From the NCBI GenBank assembly GCA_006384855.1, contig VCJN01000206.1:186001-250000 (forward strand): a stretch of DNA of 64,000 nt, written 5' to 3'. The notes under the pieces are model-generated. The model searched no databases, was not told the origin of the DNA, and was given only the letters and a program-made list of their open reading frames with translations. This DNA comes from Tetraselmis striata. Taxonomy: Eukaryota > Chlorophyta > Chlorodendrophyceae > Chlorodendrales > Chlorodendraceae. The position numbers were made by a program, and so were the translations under genes. Positions 45,496-57,697 of this stretch are shown in pieces. Numbering within the stretch: the first letter of the stretch is position 1; every line of letters starts with the position of its first letter.

Positions 45496-48400
45496 ATGGA
45501 GGACACCAATGTTCGCGGCCTGCGGGACGCGTTCGCGCAGACGCTGACGCCGAACCCGGTGAGCAGCGCCCCCCGCCCCCGCCCCCTGTCGTCGGCCGCC
45601 GCCGCCGCCCCCACGCCCAACAAGCAAGGCGGGGAAAATCACGCCAAGCCGGCAACCCCGGGCAACCTCGCTAAGCCTGGGTAGACCTTGCAGAGTATAT
45701 GGTAGTGCCGCAGCCGCAGAGCATATGCGTAGCCGAGTACCACACCCGTTCGTTTGACGAGCACGACTAGCACTGCAGCTGTGCGTCTCGGGATTGCCAC
45801 CTCATGGCAGATGAAGTTCGGGGCCCGGGGGGGGGGGGGGGGTCTGCAGCAGCACCGTCCCAGCTGTCCCGACCAGAGGGGAGCTGGGAGCGCGGGCTCT
45901 GCTCCCACCGCCCACCGCCGCACGCCGGCACTTTGCCCACTCCGTGGATCCGGCTGGGCGCCGGTTGGCCGGGCTCTGCGTCTCACGCCTCGCCCGTGCC
46001 CACACCTCTGACCAGGAGCAAATCAAAGCCGCGGAGGAGTTCCTGAAGGGCGTCTCGCTGCAGCCCAACTTTGGCATCTGCGTGCTCAAGGTTGCCCCCC
46101 GCCCCCCCTCCCTTCGCCCTTCGCTGCCATCCCTGCCCTGGGGATACTGGCGCCGCGCTGCATGTGGTAGGGCAAGGGGCACTCCTCACGGGGACACCAC
46201 CTGTATCATGTCGCATCGGACACCTCGGCCCGTGCCACCTAGAGGAGAGTGGGGCTCAGAACACCCACCCCCTGACCTGCACGATGAGCATGTTCATTGT
46301 GAAGGCGGAATTATCATGGCCGTGTAAGGAGGTTGGGTCTGCTACCGGGCGGGGGGACGCCCACCGGGCGCGGTAGTGGGCATCTTACAGAGCCTGAGTA
46401 CCTGGGTGCATTGCGGAGACAAGGAATGGGGCCATCCCCCTCCGGTGACTACTTCCTGGTAATGCACGGATGGGGAATGATGCACATGCAGCCCACAGTA
46501 TGCATGCCACGGCAGGGCACTGCACCCCCACTCGCAGCTCATCTCGGGGTGATCAGTACATGGGTCGGCGTCACCGTCCCTGGTCGTCTCACCACTGGCC
46601 GCCGGGCGCCAGGTGATTGCGGTGGAGCCGCAGGAGCAGATCCGGCAGGCAGCGGCGGTCAACTTTAAGAACCACATCAAGCGGCGATGGGTGAGCCCCC
46701 CCCCCCCCCCCCCCCCCCCCGGGCATTTTCCTCCCCTCCCAAGACATGCATCCACCAGCCGCAGGGCAGACAGGCCCGGCTGGCAGGCTGGACAGGCGGG
46801 TGACCGGGCGGCCGCTGTCATGTGGGTGCTTGAAGCGCGGGCGGCACGCGAGGCGAGGTGGGCCGAGCGGGTGCATTGCTGGCTGTGCTCGCAGGTGGAC
46901 CCGGACCCAGAGCTCTTTGGCGGCGCGGACGTGCCGCCCATCGCGGACGACGAGAAGGTACCCTGGCTCCAGGGTTGATGATGCTAGGGTTTCTAGCCCT
47001 GAAGCATGGCTGGCTCTCGTGGCGTGCTCCGGCTTTGCCACCGTGTGTGGTCTGGTGCGGTGTAACAGGACGGCAGCGCAGCCGCGAGCTGACCCGTGGC
47101 GCCATGTGACCCCTCTCCCCCGCCTCCCCTTTCCAGGAGCAGATCAAGGGGCTGATCACCTCCCTGATGGTGAGCACCCCGCCGCGGGTGCAGAGCCAGC
47201 TGAGCGAGGCGCTCACCATCATCAGCCAGCACGACTTCCCCGCCAAGTGGCAGGCGCTGCTGCCGGAGCTGACGACCAAGCTGAAGGAGCAGGGCGGCGA
47301 CTTCACCGTCGTCAGCGGCGTGCTCGAGACCGCCAACTCCGTCTTCAAGCGCTTTCGCAACGCGTTCATGAGCCCCGTGCGCCCCCCGGTCATTGTCTGA
47401 GGTGGCGCTTGCGGAGCTGGCCCCGCCCCGGCCCGCCCTGATGACACCGCCCCCGCCCCCGCCCCGGCAGGAGCTGTCCCGCGAGCTGGACTACTCGCAG
47501 CGCGAGTTCAGCGGCACCGCGCTGGAGATGCTCAAGGCGGTGCGCGGGCAGATGGGCGCCGTGATGGCGGACGGCGCAGCGCTGCGGCCGCTGCTGCTCT
47601 GCGCGCGACTCGTCTGCCGCATCTTCTTCTCGCTCAACGCGCTGGGGCTGTCGGAGACGGTGGAGGAGCAGCTGAAGGACTGGATGGGCGAGTTTCACGG
47701 CCTGCTGGCCATCGACACGGCCGTCGTGGACGAGAGCGACCCCGATAAGGAGTCCGCGCTGGACGCCGTCAAGGCGAGAGCACCGCCAGCCCCTCTCCCC
47801 GCCCCCTTCCTAGTCGGCCATGGGTTTGTGTGGAATGGTGTATGCGGGTGTATAACTTGCTCGGAGGTCCCGGGGAACCTCTTTGCTGGTATTTAGCCAT
47901 CTGCAGTGAATCCAGTGTTTGGAATCGGCATGATTTAGCAGGGCGTTTCACGCTCTATCCTCTGAAATGTCGAGCTCGCTCTCCCTGCGGGTGGTACCAA
48001 GGGATACAGTGACACTACCTCTAAAATGAACACCCTTAAAATGAACCCGCCCCTATAGAGGACAGAGGGGAGGGGGCATAAATTAGCGTGTTAGTGCTTC
48101 ACTTCACACCTCTGTTATTAACCGGGGGGAGGCGCCCGAATGTTCATTATAGAGGTAGTATCACTGCACATGGATGTGCACAGTGCGCATATCCACGACA
48201 GTGACTGTCCCGCTGGATGATACCCGGCCGCTAGATTTGTTGGTCAGGTTTGTTTTTGGGGAGGGGGGGAGGGGGTGGCCGGCACTGACTCGTGGCACGC
48301 CGCAGGCCGCTGTGTGCGAGAACATCAACCTGTACATGGAGAAGTGCGAGGAGGAGTTCCAGAGCTACCTGGGCACCTTTGTGCATGTGGTCTGGGAGCT

Positions 48401-51136
48401 GCTGCTCAAGGTGCGCCGCGCCGCTGGGGTGGCGGAGCTACGCCGCCGCGTCCTGCGCTGCCCCGCGATGCCTTTGCTCAGCAGCGCGGGTGCCAGTGCG
48501 GTGGTGAGAAGAATGGAACCTGCTCTGCCCGCTGGAGGTCAAATCTAGACGAAGCTTTGGCAGAACTACAGCAAATGTCCGTATAGGTTGCATGCGAGTC
48601 CAATGTGACTTGAGGCTTGTGAGGGGGGTGGTGGTACATCGGCCGGCGCCCGTCGCTGACTCGGTATGTGGCGCCGGCCAGGTGAGCCCGCGCCCGGGGC
48701 AGGACAACCTTGCAATGTCCGCCATCCGCTTCCTCACCACCGTCAGCCGCTCGGTGCACCACCACCTGTTCAAGGACGCCGGCGCGCTGCAGAAGGTGCG
48801 CCGCGCCCTCCCCCCAGAGGCACACCCGGGGCGCCCAGCGCGCACCCCCCCCGAAATACTTAAACCAAGCTATGAAGCAGTGCCCGTCTTTGTCCCCCTT
48901 ATAATCAGACAAGGGTGGGGGTCAAGAGAATGCGTGTGCGTGAACAAAAGGTTTGCTTCCAGTATGTCAAAACTAGGGAAGTGGTGCATGGTACCCCCCC
49001 CCCCCCCCCCCCCCCAAAAAAATCTCTTTATGTGGATTCCGTGTGGATTCGTTTGGCACCCGTATAGGAGCGCGGGGATTGTGTGTGTGGGTGTGAGTCT
49101 GTGTGAGAGGTGGGGAAGGGGAAAGGGGGGGGGGGGGGGGGGGGCTTGACTGAGGCTGGGCGGCCCGCGGTGCGCCAGATCTGCGAGAACATCGTGATCC
49201 CCAATCTGCGCCTGCGTGCGGAGGACGAGGAGACCTTTGAGTTCAACTACGTGGAGTACATCCGGCGGGACACGGAGGGCAGCGATTCGGACACGCGCCG
49301 GCGTGCGGCGTGCGAGCTGGTCAAGAGCCTCACGGAGAAGTTCCCCAACGAGGTGCGCGCCCGCCTGTGCTCGCACGTGTACCCCTCCCACGCGGGCCCC
49401 TGGCCCGCCCTCCCCTGAGATGTGCGCTGCTGCCCGGCTCCTGATGTGAAGTAGTGCCGGAGGCTCACTACCCCCCGGGCCACACGCACACCTTCCTCCC
49501 CACACTCCCCGCCAGGTCACCTCCATGTTCACCGGCTACGTCAACACGCTGCTGGCGGAGTATGCCAAGGACCCGGGCAACAACTGGCAGGCCAAGGACT
49601 GCGCCATCTACCTCGTCGTGGCGCTCACCGTGCGCGGCAAGACCTCCGCCATGGGCGCCACCACCACCAACCAGCTCGTCAGCATCGGCGAGTTCTTCTC
49701 CTCGCAGGCACGCAGCCCGGTGGAACTCACGTTGCCCTTCAAGTTACCCTACATCCTTTGCTATGGGACCCCACCATACACTGCATTGGCCTGCGAAGAT
49801 GCCCCCAGTTACCTTTCACTCTCTCGATGCCCCCTCGCGGGCCCATGCTCTTTCTCTCTGTCTCCCTCTCGCTCGCTTGCTCGTGATGTCTTTTTGTAAC
49901 ATATTTCTGTATTATTTATATATATATACATGTATATATATATATATGTATATATATATGTATATATTATCGGCGGGTGCCGGCGCACCTATATGAGCCA
50001 TCAGTCTATGCCTCAAATTGGGGTTGCATGCAACCTACAAGAAGATTCCACTTTAGTCTCTTCTATTATGGCTCCTGGTAGGTAGTGCGGCATCTTGCTT
50101 ACAGTGTTCTAATTACCGCGTGATCACCCGAATATATAGTGTTTTACGTATGCCACTATGGTGTTGGACTAGGATGTGGGCCAGATGCGCCACATCTGCC
50201 AAGCATCTCGCCCCCCCCCCCCCCCCCCCCCCTCCCCCTCACGCTGTCCCCTCCGCCGCCGTGCGCCCCGCAGGTCCTCCCGGAGCTCCAGGCAGCAGAC
50301 GTGAACAGCAACCCCTTCTTGAAGGCCGACGCGCTGAAGTTCTTCACCACGTTCCGCAACCAGGTGCGGTGCTGGGGCCTGTGTTCTCCCTGTGCGCCCC
50401 CACCGGTTGGAGGATGCAGCCGGCTGACTCCTGGACCCCCCCTCTCCCTTTTCCCTGGCATCCTTTGCCGCCCGATCGCGCACTATGCCACCAGCTTTCC
50501 AAGGAGTCAGTGGTGCCTCTGCTGGGCAGCGTGATCAACTTTTTCGCCGCGGAGTCCAACGTCGTGCACTCGTACGCCGCCATCTGCATCGAGCGGTTAC
50601 TGGCACTCAAGGTGGGACCGCCGCTGATGATTTCCCACACCCACGTGCATCTCTGCACTGCCAGCTATCCGCCTGTGCGGTCGTGGCGATGCCTCTCTCC
50701 CACTCTGCGCACTCATTTCACTCAGTATCCTCCCCCCCGCAAAGGTGTGCCTCAGTGCCAACACGGTGATAAGAGCACTGCGAACAAGCACCCGCCCTAC
50801 CTGCCAGAGGTCAAATGCAGACAGGACAATAGCGAATGTCCTAATAGCTTGCATGCACCCCTGATTTGAGGCTCAATATACGGGCTGTGATGGCTGCAGG
50901 CGCCTGCACGCATATCTTCCATTTACACATCATACACCTCTCCAATATATAATACACGTTGATGCACATGCACGTGTAGGTGTGCATTTGTATCGCATGC
51001 ATGTATGGATACATGTCCATGTGGCGATCTCTACGTGGGCGCACAAGACCAGGGGATGGAGCATCCTTCAGGGAGCGCGTGATAGTGCTGCTGGGTGCAC
51101 TCATTTGTGGTTGAAGGGCTTGTGTGTGCGTGCGTG

Positions 51137-51185
<49 letters not shown>

Positions 51186-52318
51186 CGCATGCCGCGCTGG
51201 TGGCACCCGGGGCGGCGCTGACATGGCGGCCCGGTGCGCATGTGCCTGCCGCGCGCGCAGGACGCCGGGCAGCCGCGCTACAAGCCGGGCGACCTGGCGC
51301 CGGTGCTGCCCAAGCTGCTGGAGGGCCTCTTTGGCGCGCTGGGCCACACCGACTCGGGCGAGAACGAGTACCTCATGAAGTGCATCATGCGCGTGCTCAG
51401 CTTCATGGGCAGGGAGATTGCGCCCATTGCGCCGGTGGCGCTGAACAAGCTGGCGGAGATCCTACTGCGGGTGTGCAACAACCCCACGCAGCCCGCGTTT
51501 AACCACTACCTCTTCGAGGCCGTCGCCGCCCTCATCAAGGACGGTGGGACCCCCCCCCCCCCCCCCCCCACACACACACACCATTGCCCAGTTGTTTATT
51601 CACAACACAGGAAAACACTCATCCAATGGATTTCGGTATCGTTATCAACGTCAGTTTGTTATTCTGGAGCATAAAGATAACCCACCCGGAACTTTGCGAT
51701 GGCGTTTCTCGGAGTGCGAATGTCAATCAACGTACTGCCATTAAGTTACAGTTTGCATGCCACGCTACTTCAGTCGTGTTTTCGTCTTTTTTGAATGAGG
51801 TACCTGGAGCAAAACTCAATTATTGGGTTTTCCCCACGACTCCAAAACGAATGAAGGAATTCGCAATTTCCACTGTATTCACGATTCATTCGCTGAATTG
51901 TTCACAATCGCAGTAGTTAGGATAGACCGCTCAATTTTCCTGTGAGCAGCGCATGAAGGTTTGACTGAGAACCCCCCCCCCCCCCCCCCCCTCCCCCGGC
52001 CAGTGTGCCACAAGAACGCCGGCATGGTGACCACCTTCGAGCAGACGCTGTTCCCGGCGTTCCAGATCGTGCTGGAGAAGGACGTGCAGGAGTTTGCGCC
52101 GTACGTGTTCCAGATCTTCAGCCAGCTGATCGAGATCCGGCAGCCGCCGCTGCCGGACGTGTACATGGACTCGCTCTTCCGCCCGCTGCTGAGCCCCGCG
52201 CTGTGGGAGCGCCCCGGCAACGTGCCCGCCCTCGTCCGCCTCCTCCAGGTCTTCAGCGCCCCCCCTCCCCCCCCCCCCCCCTCCCTGCCATGTCCGCGCC
52301 TGGATTGCTGTCACTTCA

Positions 52319-52390
<72 letters not shown>

Positions 52391-55211
52391 GTATGTACAT
52401 ACATACACATATATTATATATATTATAATATATTACATAAATATATCACTTGTATAATATACATTATGTGTATATTTTTATACTGTCACTTGCTCGGAAG
52501 ACGCTAGCAGGCAGAGGTTTGAGTTCTGGAGGAGGCACAGCGTGATATCCGGACTTGACGCAGTTAAGCAGTGATTAAGCATTTATTAAGCATATTAAGC
52601 AGTTACGCAGTTATTAAGCATTTATTTTGCATATTAAACATGGGAACCCACACTGCTTTCACGGTGGATCATCTCTGCGCAGTAACCCCCCCCCCCCCCC
52701 CCTCTCCCCCTCTGCCACCATCACCTCCACCGCCTTTTCGCCCCCCTGACCGTTGTGGTTGCTGCCCGGGGGCGCCGCTCGTGGGTGTGTGCGCGCGCAG
52801 GCTTACCTGATGCGGGCGGGCGCGGAGGTGGCGGCGCGCGGCCACATCCAGGCGGTGCTGGGCGTGTTCCAGAAGCTGGTGTCCGCCAAGTCGTCGGACC
52901 ACCAGGGCTTCCAGATCCTGGCCACCCTCTTTGAGAACATCTCCCTGGACGCGATGGCCGGCTACGTGCCCACCATCTGGGGCATCCTGCTCAGCCGGCT
53001 CCAGAACTCCTCCACCACCAAGTACGTCAAGTGCTTCATCGGCTTCTGCGCGCAGCTGGTCGTCAAGCACTCGCCCGCCATGCTGATGGACAGCCTCAAC
53101 AAGGTGCAGAGCGGGCTGGGCGACATGATCGTGCAGCAGGTGTGGGCCAACAACCTCACCAAGATTGTGGGCGACCGGGAAACCAAGCTCGCCTGCGTGG
53201 CCACCGTCAAGGTGTGCACCGGCCCGGGCGCATGCCTCCCCCCCCCCCCCCCCCCCCCCAACAGCCCCAAACGAAACGACACCAATACGCTCCCGCGCCC
53301 TGCCGAGTTTTGTTAACACCACACTCTGAAAACGTGGCGTGTTTCCACCGCGATGTGTGCGTTGAATCTGCAAGCAGAGCCGCGCAGTGCAAGGAGTTAG
53401 GGTTTCATTTCGAGTTAGGGTATTGGTTTCCGGGCTTCAACCATATTGGACGCGGGTCGACGAATGTGTATCCCTCGTTGGGCGGTCAACCCTAGAAAAC
53501 CCTGATATTCGAAACCCTAAAAATGTTATTTTAAGGCAAAAAATCGACTTTGCCTGGATGGAAATTGAAACCCTTTCTCGGCTGACGGTGTGATTGGGAA
53601 CCCTGATCCATTGATTCATTGTATTGTATCCGATCAGATGGATTAAAAACTTACAAAGTCGAACCCCCAGGCGAAACCCAACACCCTAAATCTCAGCCGA
53701 CCGTACGGGCACCTCCATGACATGCGGGTGCACCAAGCGCAAACGGTCTTGCTCAATTAGCAGCATGTTTTGGGGGCCTATCTCTGGGTGTATTGAGTCT
53801 GTCAATACAAGTATGTAAACTAGTAGTTCATCAAACTTCAGCTGCTCTGCCGACCGCTACCCACCCAACATGCCCCAAAACCGACGGGCCTCGAAATTTT
53901 GTTGTTTTTAATGCGCCTAATGTACAGCCCTAATTCAATTTAAAACCCTAACTAGGGCTAACCGCCCAACCCTGAATGGCTTGAGGAACGGCATTACACA
54001 CCTGAGTCATCTATGGGTGCCGAGGCACCAATGCAAACCCTAATTGTGACCCTCGAATTGGGTTTGCATGCAACCTATGGGAACGTTCGGTACAGTTCTG
54101 CTGTAGTTTTCCGTCTGGATTGGACCTCGGGCCGGTAAGGCAAGCTCTTATTCGCAGTGTGTTTTCCTTACCGTGTCGGCACGCGTAGACAATCCCTCGC
54201 ATGTGGGGGCACTGTTGGCATCCATGAAAAAGGGCGGCAGTTGAATGCAGCGCTGCCTCGCTTTTGGGCCTAACTCCATGAGGTGCATTTGCGGTCATAA
54301 CTCGGGGATGACAGAACGATTTTGTCCCACTGATTGCGGATGCTTTCGCTCCGCTGATTACAGACCCCCCCCCCCCCCCCCCCCCCCTCTGCTGCCCCCT
54401 GGCAGCTGCTGTGCGAGTCCCCGCAGCTGCTGTCGCCCCAGGCCGGCGAGGCGTGGGCCAAGCTGCTCAACGGGGTGCTGGAGCTGCTGGAGCGCGGCGA
54501 CGACGGCACCAACGGCGCGCCCCTGCCGCTCCTACCCCATAGCCTGCCGTCCTACCCCTCTGCCTGCGCACCCACCAACAACGCGCCCCCAATTGCCGGG
54601 AGGGCGCGGACAATTGAGGGTGAGTGGACTGTGTGGTGCAGGGGCGGCGCCGGAGGAGGACGAGTACAGTGGCTACACCGCCTCGTTTGCGCAGCTTCAC
54701 AATGCGGGCGCGGTGGAGAAGGACCCTGTGCCCGAGGTGACCCCCCCCTTTCTTTCCCTTCGTTTATTGTCCACTTTCTCTCAGGGGCTGATGCCCCCCC
54801 ACACCTTTGGGCTTGATGGTCTTTGCTCAACTGAACTTTGAAACGAGTCTCAACTTGCCGCTTTCGCGCTCTCCGCATCGGAGCCACGCAAGGATGACCA
54901 ATTCCCAACGGGACAATTCTGCCGCAGGTGAAGGACCCCAAGGCCTTCCTCGCGCAGTCCCTGGCGCGGCTGTCCCAGACGCAGCCCGGACAAATCGGTG
55001 AGGCTCGCTGGTCGTTGGGTGGGAATAGCTTGGTGATGTTGATGTTGATGATGATGTGTTGCAGGGGAGCGCTGCCGTGGTGGGCCGCTGACCGCAGCCC
55101 GTGCCCGCCGCCCTCCCCCGCGCAGGGCCTCGCGTGCAGCAGGTGCTGGAGGGCCCCAAGCAGCAGGCGCTCCTTGGCTACTGCACGGCGGCCGGCGTGC
55201 AGATAGCCTGA
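45496..55211 (+). CDS. CSE1: Exportin-2 (CSE1/CAS), importin-alpha re-exporter
   Basis: Nineteen exons: 45496-45558, 46016-46090, 46613-46690, 46895-46957, 47137-47376, 47471-47773, 48306-48410, 48682-48795, 49179-49352, 49516-49719, 50274-50363, 50495-50611, 51261-51543, 52004-52248, 52801-53211, 54406-~54514, 54642-54736, 54928-54997, 55126-55211; about 1,000 aa. This karyopherin-beta relative returns importin-alpha to the cytoplasm with RanGTP. Family landmarks in order: [38 protein letters not shown] (importin-beta N-terminal domain); [125 protein letters not shown] near the C-terminus. Exon 6 seems to use a GC donor, and the exon 10 and 16 donors are ambiguous (GC or GT). Introns carry C runs and inserted repeats. 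Confidence 0.93.
48007..48166. mobile_element. 160-bp MITE in a CSE1 intron
   Basis: Terminal inverted repeats of 26 bp, starting CAGTGACACTACCTCTA at 48007 and CAGTGATACTACCTCTA on the opposite strand at 48166, with only a few mismatches. The CAGT start suggests a Tc1/mariner-type relative. The outer dinucleotides are TA (left) and CA (right). The interior is GC-rich and non-coding. Confidence 0.85.
48530..48625 (+). repeat. ~100-bp dispersed intronic repeat, copy 2
   Basis: GGAGGTCAAATCTAGACGAA ... CAGAACTACAGCAAATGTCC ... ATAGGTTGCATGC ... TTGAGGCT; same family as 11228-11335. It is the closest match to the minus-strand copy at 54040-54150. Confidence 0.65.
49910..49972. repeat. (TA)-rich microsatellite in a CSE1 intron
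   Basis: Runs of TATATATA broken by TACATG and TGTA words. Similar AT-rich tracts are at about 12290-12440 and 56460-56650. Confidence 0.9.
50008..50075 (-). repeat. ~100-bp dispersed intronic repeat, copy 3 (partial)
   Basis: The reverse complement gives TAGGTTGCATGCAACCCCAA followed by TTTGAGGC, the 3' half of the family. Confidence 0.55.
50795..50880 (+). repeat. ~100-bp dispersed intronic repeat, copy 4
   Basis: GCCAGAGGTCAAATGCAGAC ... GCGAATGTCCTAATAGCTTG ... TTTGAGGCTCA. Confidence 0.6.
51121..51184. repeat. (GT)n microsatellite
   Basis: A GT/GC run just before CSE1 exon 13. Other GT runs are at 52322-52389 and 57661-57695. Confidence 0.95.
52322..52389. repeat. (GT)n microsatellite, ~33 units
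   Basis: An uninterrupted run in the intron after CSE1 exon 14, followed by a TA-rich stretch. Confidence 0.95.
54040..54150 (-). repeat. ~100-bp dispersed intronic repeat, copy 5
   Basis: Minus-strand copy in the long CSE1 intron 15: CCAGACGGAAAACTACAGCA, then CATAGGTTGCATGCAAACCC, then ATTCGAGGGTC. Confidence 0.65.
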
Positions 55212-56100
55212 GCGGAGGCGGCACGGACACACGGTGAGCGGAGCTTGTGGTTGATGGGCTGCTTGACAAGCAAAGTTTAGGCTGCGCCATCGGTGCTAAT
55301 GTGGCGCTCGAGGAGGAAGACATAGAGCATGAGGAGAATGAGGAGGAGGAGGAGGAGGCGGCTCGGCGGTAGATGTGGTGTGCGTCACGGTGTACTGAGC
55401 ATCGGTCGTTGGCTGCCAGTCTGCGTGGCCAACATGGGCTGTCGAGTGGCACTGGCGCGGGCTACCCCCGCCATGCATGCAGGCATTCATCAGGTCCTAC
55501 ACAAAGCTGCATGGGGATGGTATCTCACGTTACATCTACTCGGCAGTGTCGCTTTGCAGCCCAGGCGCCAAGCGTTGGTGTGGTTACACGGACGGCTAAG
55601 GGGTATCGACAACTTGACGCAGAAAAAAGCAGAACAATGGCTATGGACAGCTACCGCATCGGCGCGGTTTCCAAAGGAAAGGGGCAGAACATCTGCAGTG
55701 GACAACTTGGGGTGTTGGTTCTCAGCATTGGCACAAGCGGCTGGCCCTGCGTGCGCGCTGCTAGTGTATGTACATATCTATATCAGCGGGTGGCGCCGCA
55801 CATGGGCGCGCCCTGGCTTGGTTGGCTTCTCACTTCGCAGAGAGTCGGCCGCGGCCTCGTCTACTTGCCGTCCCACTGAACGCCCGCAAAAGGCATGTAC
55901 TCGTCGGAGACGCCGGTCACTGTGTCATCGACTCGCCTGCGGGGAGCAGTTACAATGCAGCGATGGGGCTCATCGTGGGAGACGGTAACCCACGCGCACG
56001 GCGAAGCTTTAACACCAGTCAGGGAGACACTTTACAGGTGTTCATGCGACCTCCCCCCGGGGGAGGGTAAACGGGGGGGGGGGGGGGGGGTAGCGTACAC

Positions 56101-57660
56101 GCTTATGATCGTGTCGTCGAGATTGTCTTTGAGCACCTGCGGGATGCTTCCAGACAGCCTGTTGTTGTAGAGGTCACTGCGCACAGGGGGAGATGGAGCA
56201 GAGGCGGCCTCAGTCACGCACGTCAAAGGCGGCCGTTCACTCTTTACATGCTGCCATGGACGATCCCATTTTGCCTCCTGTTGTGTATGCTGCGTATTAC
56301 TACGCCGTCTCACCTGTCATACGCCATTTTGGGGGTCTGAAACTGTATCATGTTGCGAGAATGATTTATTTTTCCGTCGCGAATTGTTTTTTTTGGGGGG
56401 GGTGGGGGGGGGGGGGTGGGGGGCAGAGAGCAATAATCCATACACACACTTGAACATAAGGAACTATAAGTGTATAGTATTAATAATATAATACACTTTG
56501 ATAATACTATTAGAAATTATATATATATACATTATGTATATACATATACCTACATATCCTTATAATAACAAACTAATAACATATTAATAATATAATACAC
56601 ATAATGAATTATTATTATTATATGACAGACACATATGCAGTATTTTTTGCGGTGTATATCAGTTTACTGTTCCGCGCGGGCAGGGCTGGACATGCTCCAG
56701 TTACGCACATGGCCTCGAGCGAGTCCAGCCCACTCCAGCCAGCGGGGATGTTGCCATAGATGCGGTTGTTGTCCAGGTCCAGCTCGCGCAGCTCCTTCAT
56801 TCCATCTCCCCACCCTGCCGGGAGGCTCCCTGCGGCCGGCGGTGGCGCCACGGCACCGGCGGGGCAGCGGGGCGGGCATCCTTACACCGCCCCGGGATGA
56901 CTCGCCCAAGGGTGCCATGTTACGGCTCTGGGCCGGGGTGGATGACCGGAAGGGAGGTGACGCGGAAAGCGGCCCAGGGGCGGCGCCGGTCGCCGCCGGG
57001 TTCCGGCCCTGCACGCGCATACCGCGCTACAATGTACATGCCCACTAGCACGTAAGCGATGCCGATCGCGCTCACGCGCCCGATGGCCGGCGACCGTGGG
57101 TGGCGCTCGGGACCTGCAGGCAGAGGCGGCGCAGGCAGGGTGGCCGCTGCGTGATTTCCTAGGGAGCTAGCTAAATCGCCCTGCTTTGGCGCAGTCAGAG
57201 GGGCGAGCGGCCGAGACCGGCCCGGCGGCCTGCATTAACAGAGGTTCCACACCGTGCAGCCACTTTCGGGTGCGATTCCAGCGTCAGCTGATGCCTCTGC
57301 CCCCACGCTGGTGGTGTGGTGCGGATGCATGCTGTGTCGGTGGGGGGGGGGTCACCTAGGAGCATGTTGTCATCCAGCTGGAGGTCCTGCGGCGACCAGG
57401 CACACAAACGCACAGAAGAGTAAGCGCAGGAGCATGTCGGGAACACAGCATCAGCGCTTGTCATTCTTGCAGTAAATTCGCAGGGACACGCACGCACGCA
57501 CAGCGATAAAACCACAAGGCGACGGCTCACCTTGATCGATGTCATGGCTGACCATGATTCGGGCAGTCTGCAGGAGCGATTCCAGCAGGGGGTGCGCAGT
57601 AGTTAGCAGGGTGAGAGGAGAAGACGGTGCTGATGACACGAGAAGACGATGCGCAGTAGA

Positions 57661-57697
<37 letters not shown>

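Noticed and set aside
55276-55375. Poly-leucine helix as the proven terminal exon of the LRR gene
   Set aside because: The hydrophobic run is coded by a CTC repeat and no phase-matched acceptor is clear, so it is kept only as a possibility.
56920-57110. Transmembrane exon (AIGIAYVLVGMYIVARY) as the C-terminus of the plant-type LRR gene
   Set aside because: It lies between exons 57386-57356 and 56829-56709, whose phases join perfectly without it. It may be an alternative terminal exon, but I cannot support that.
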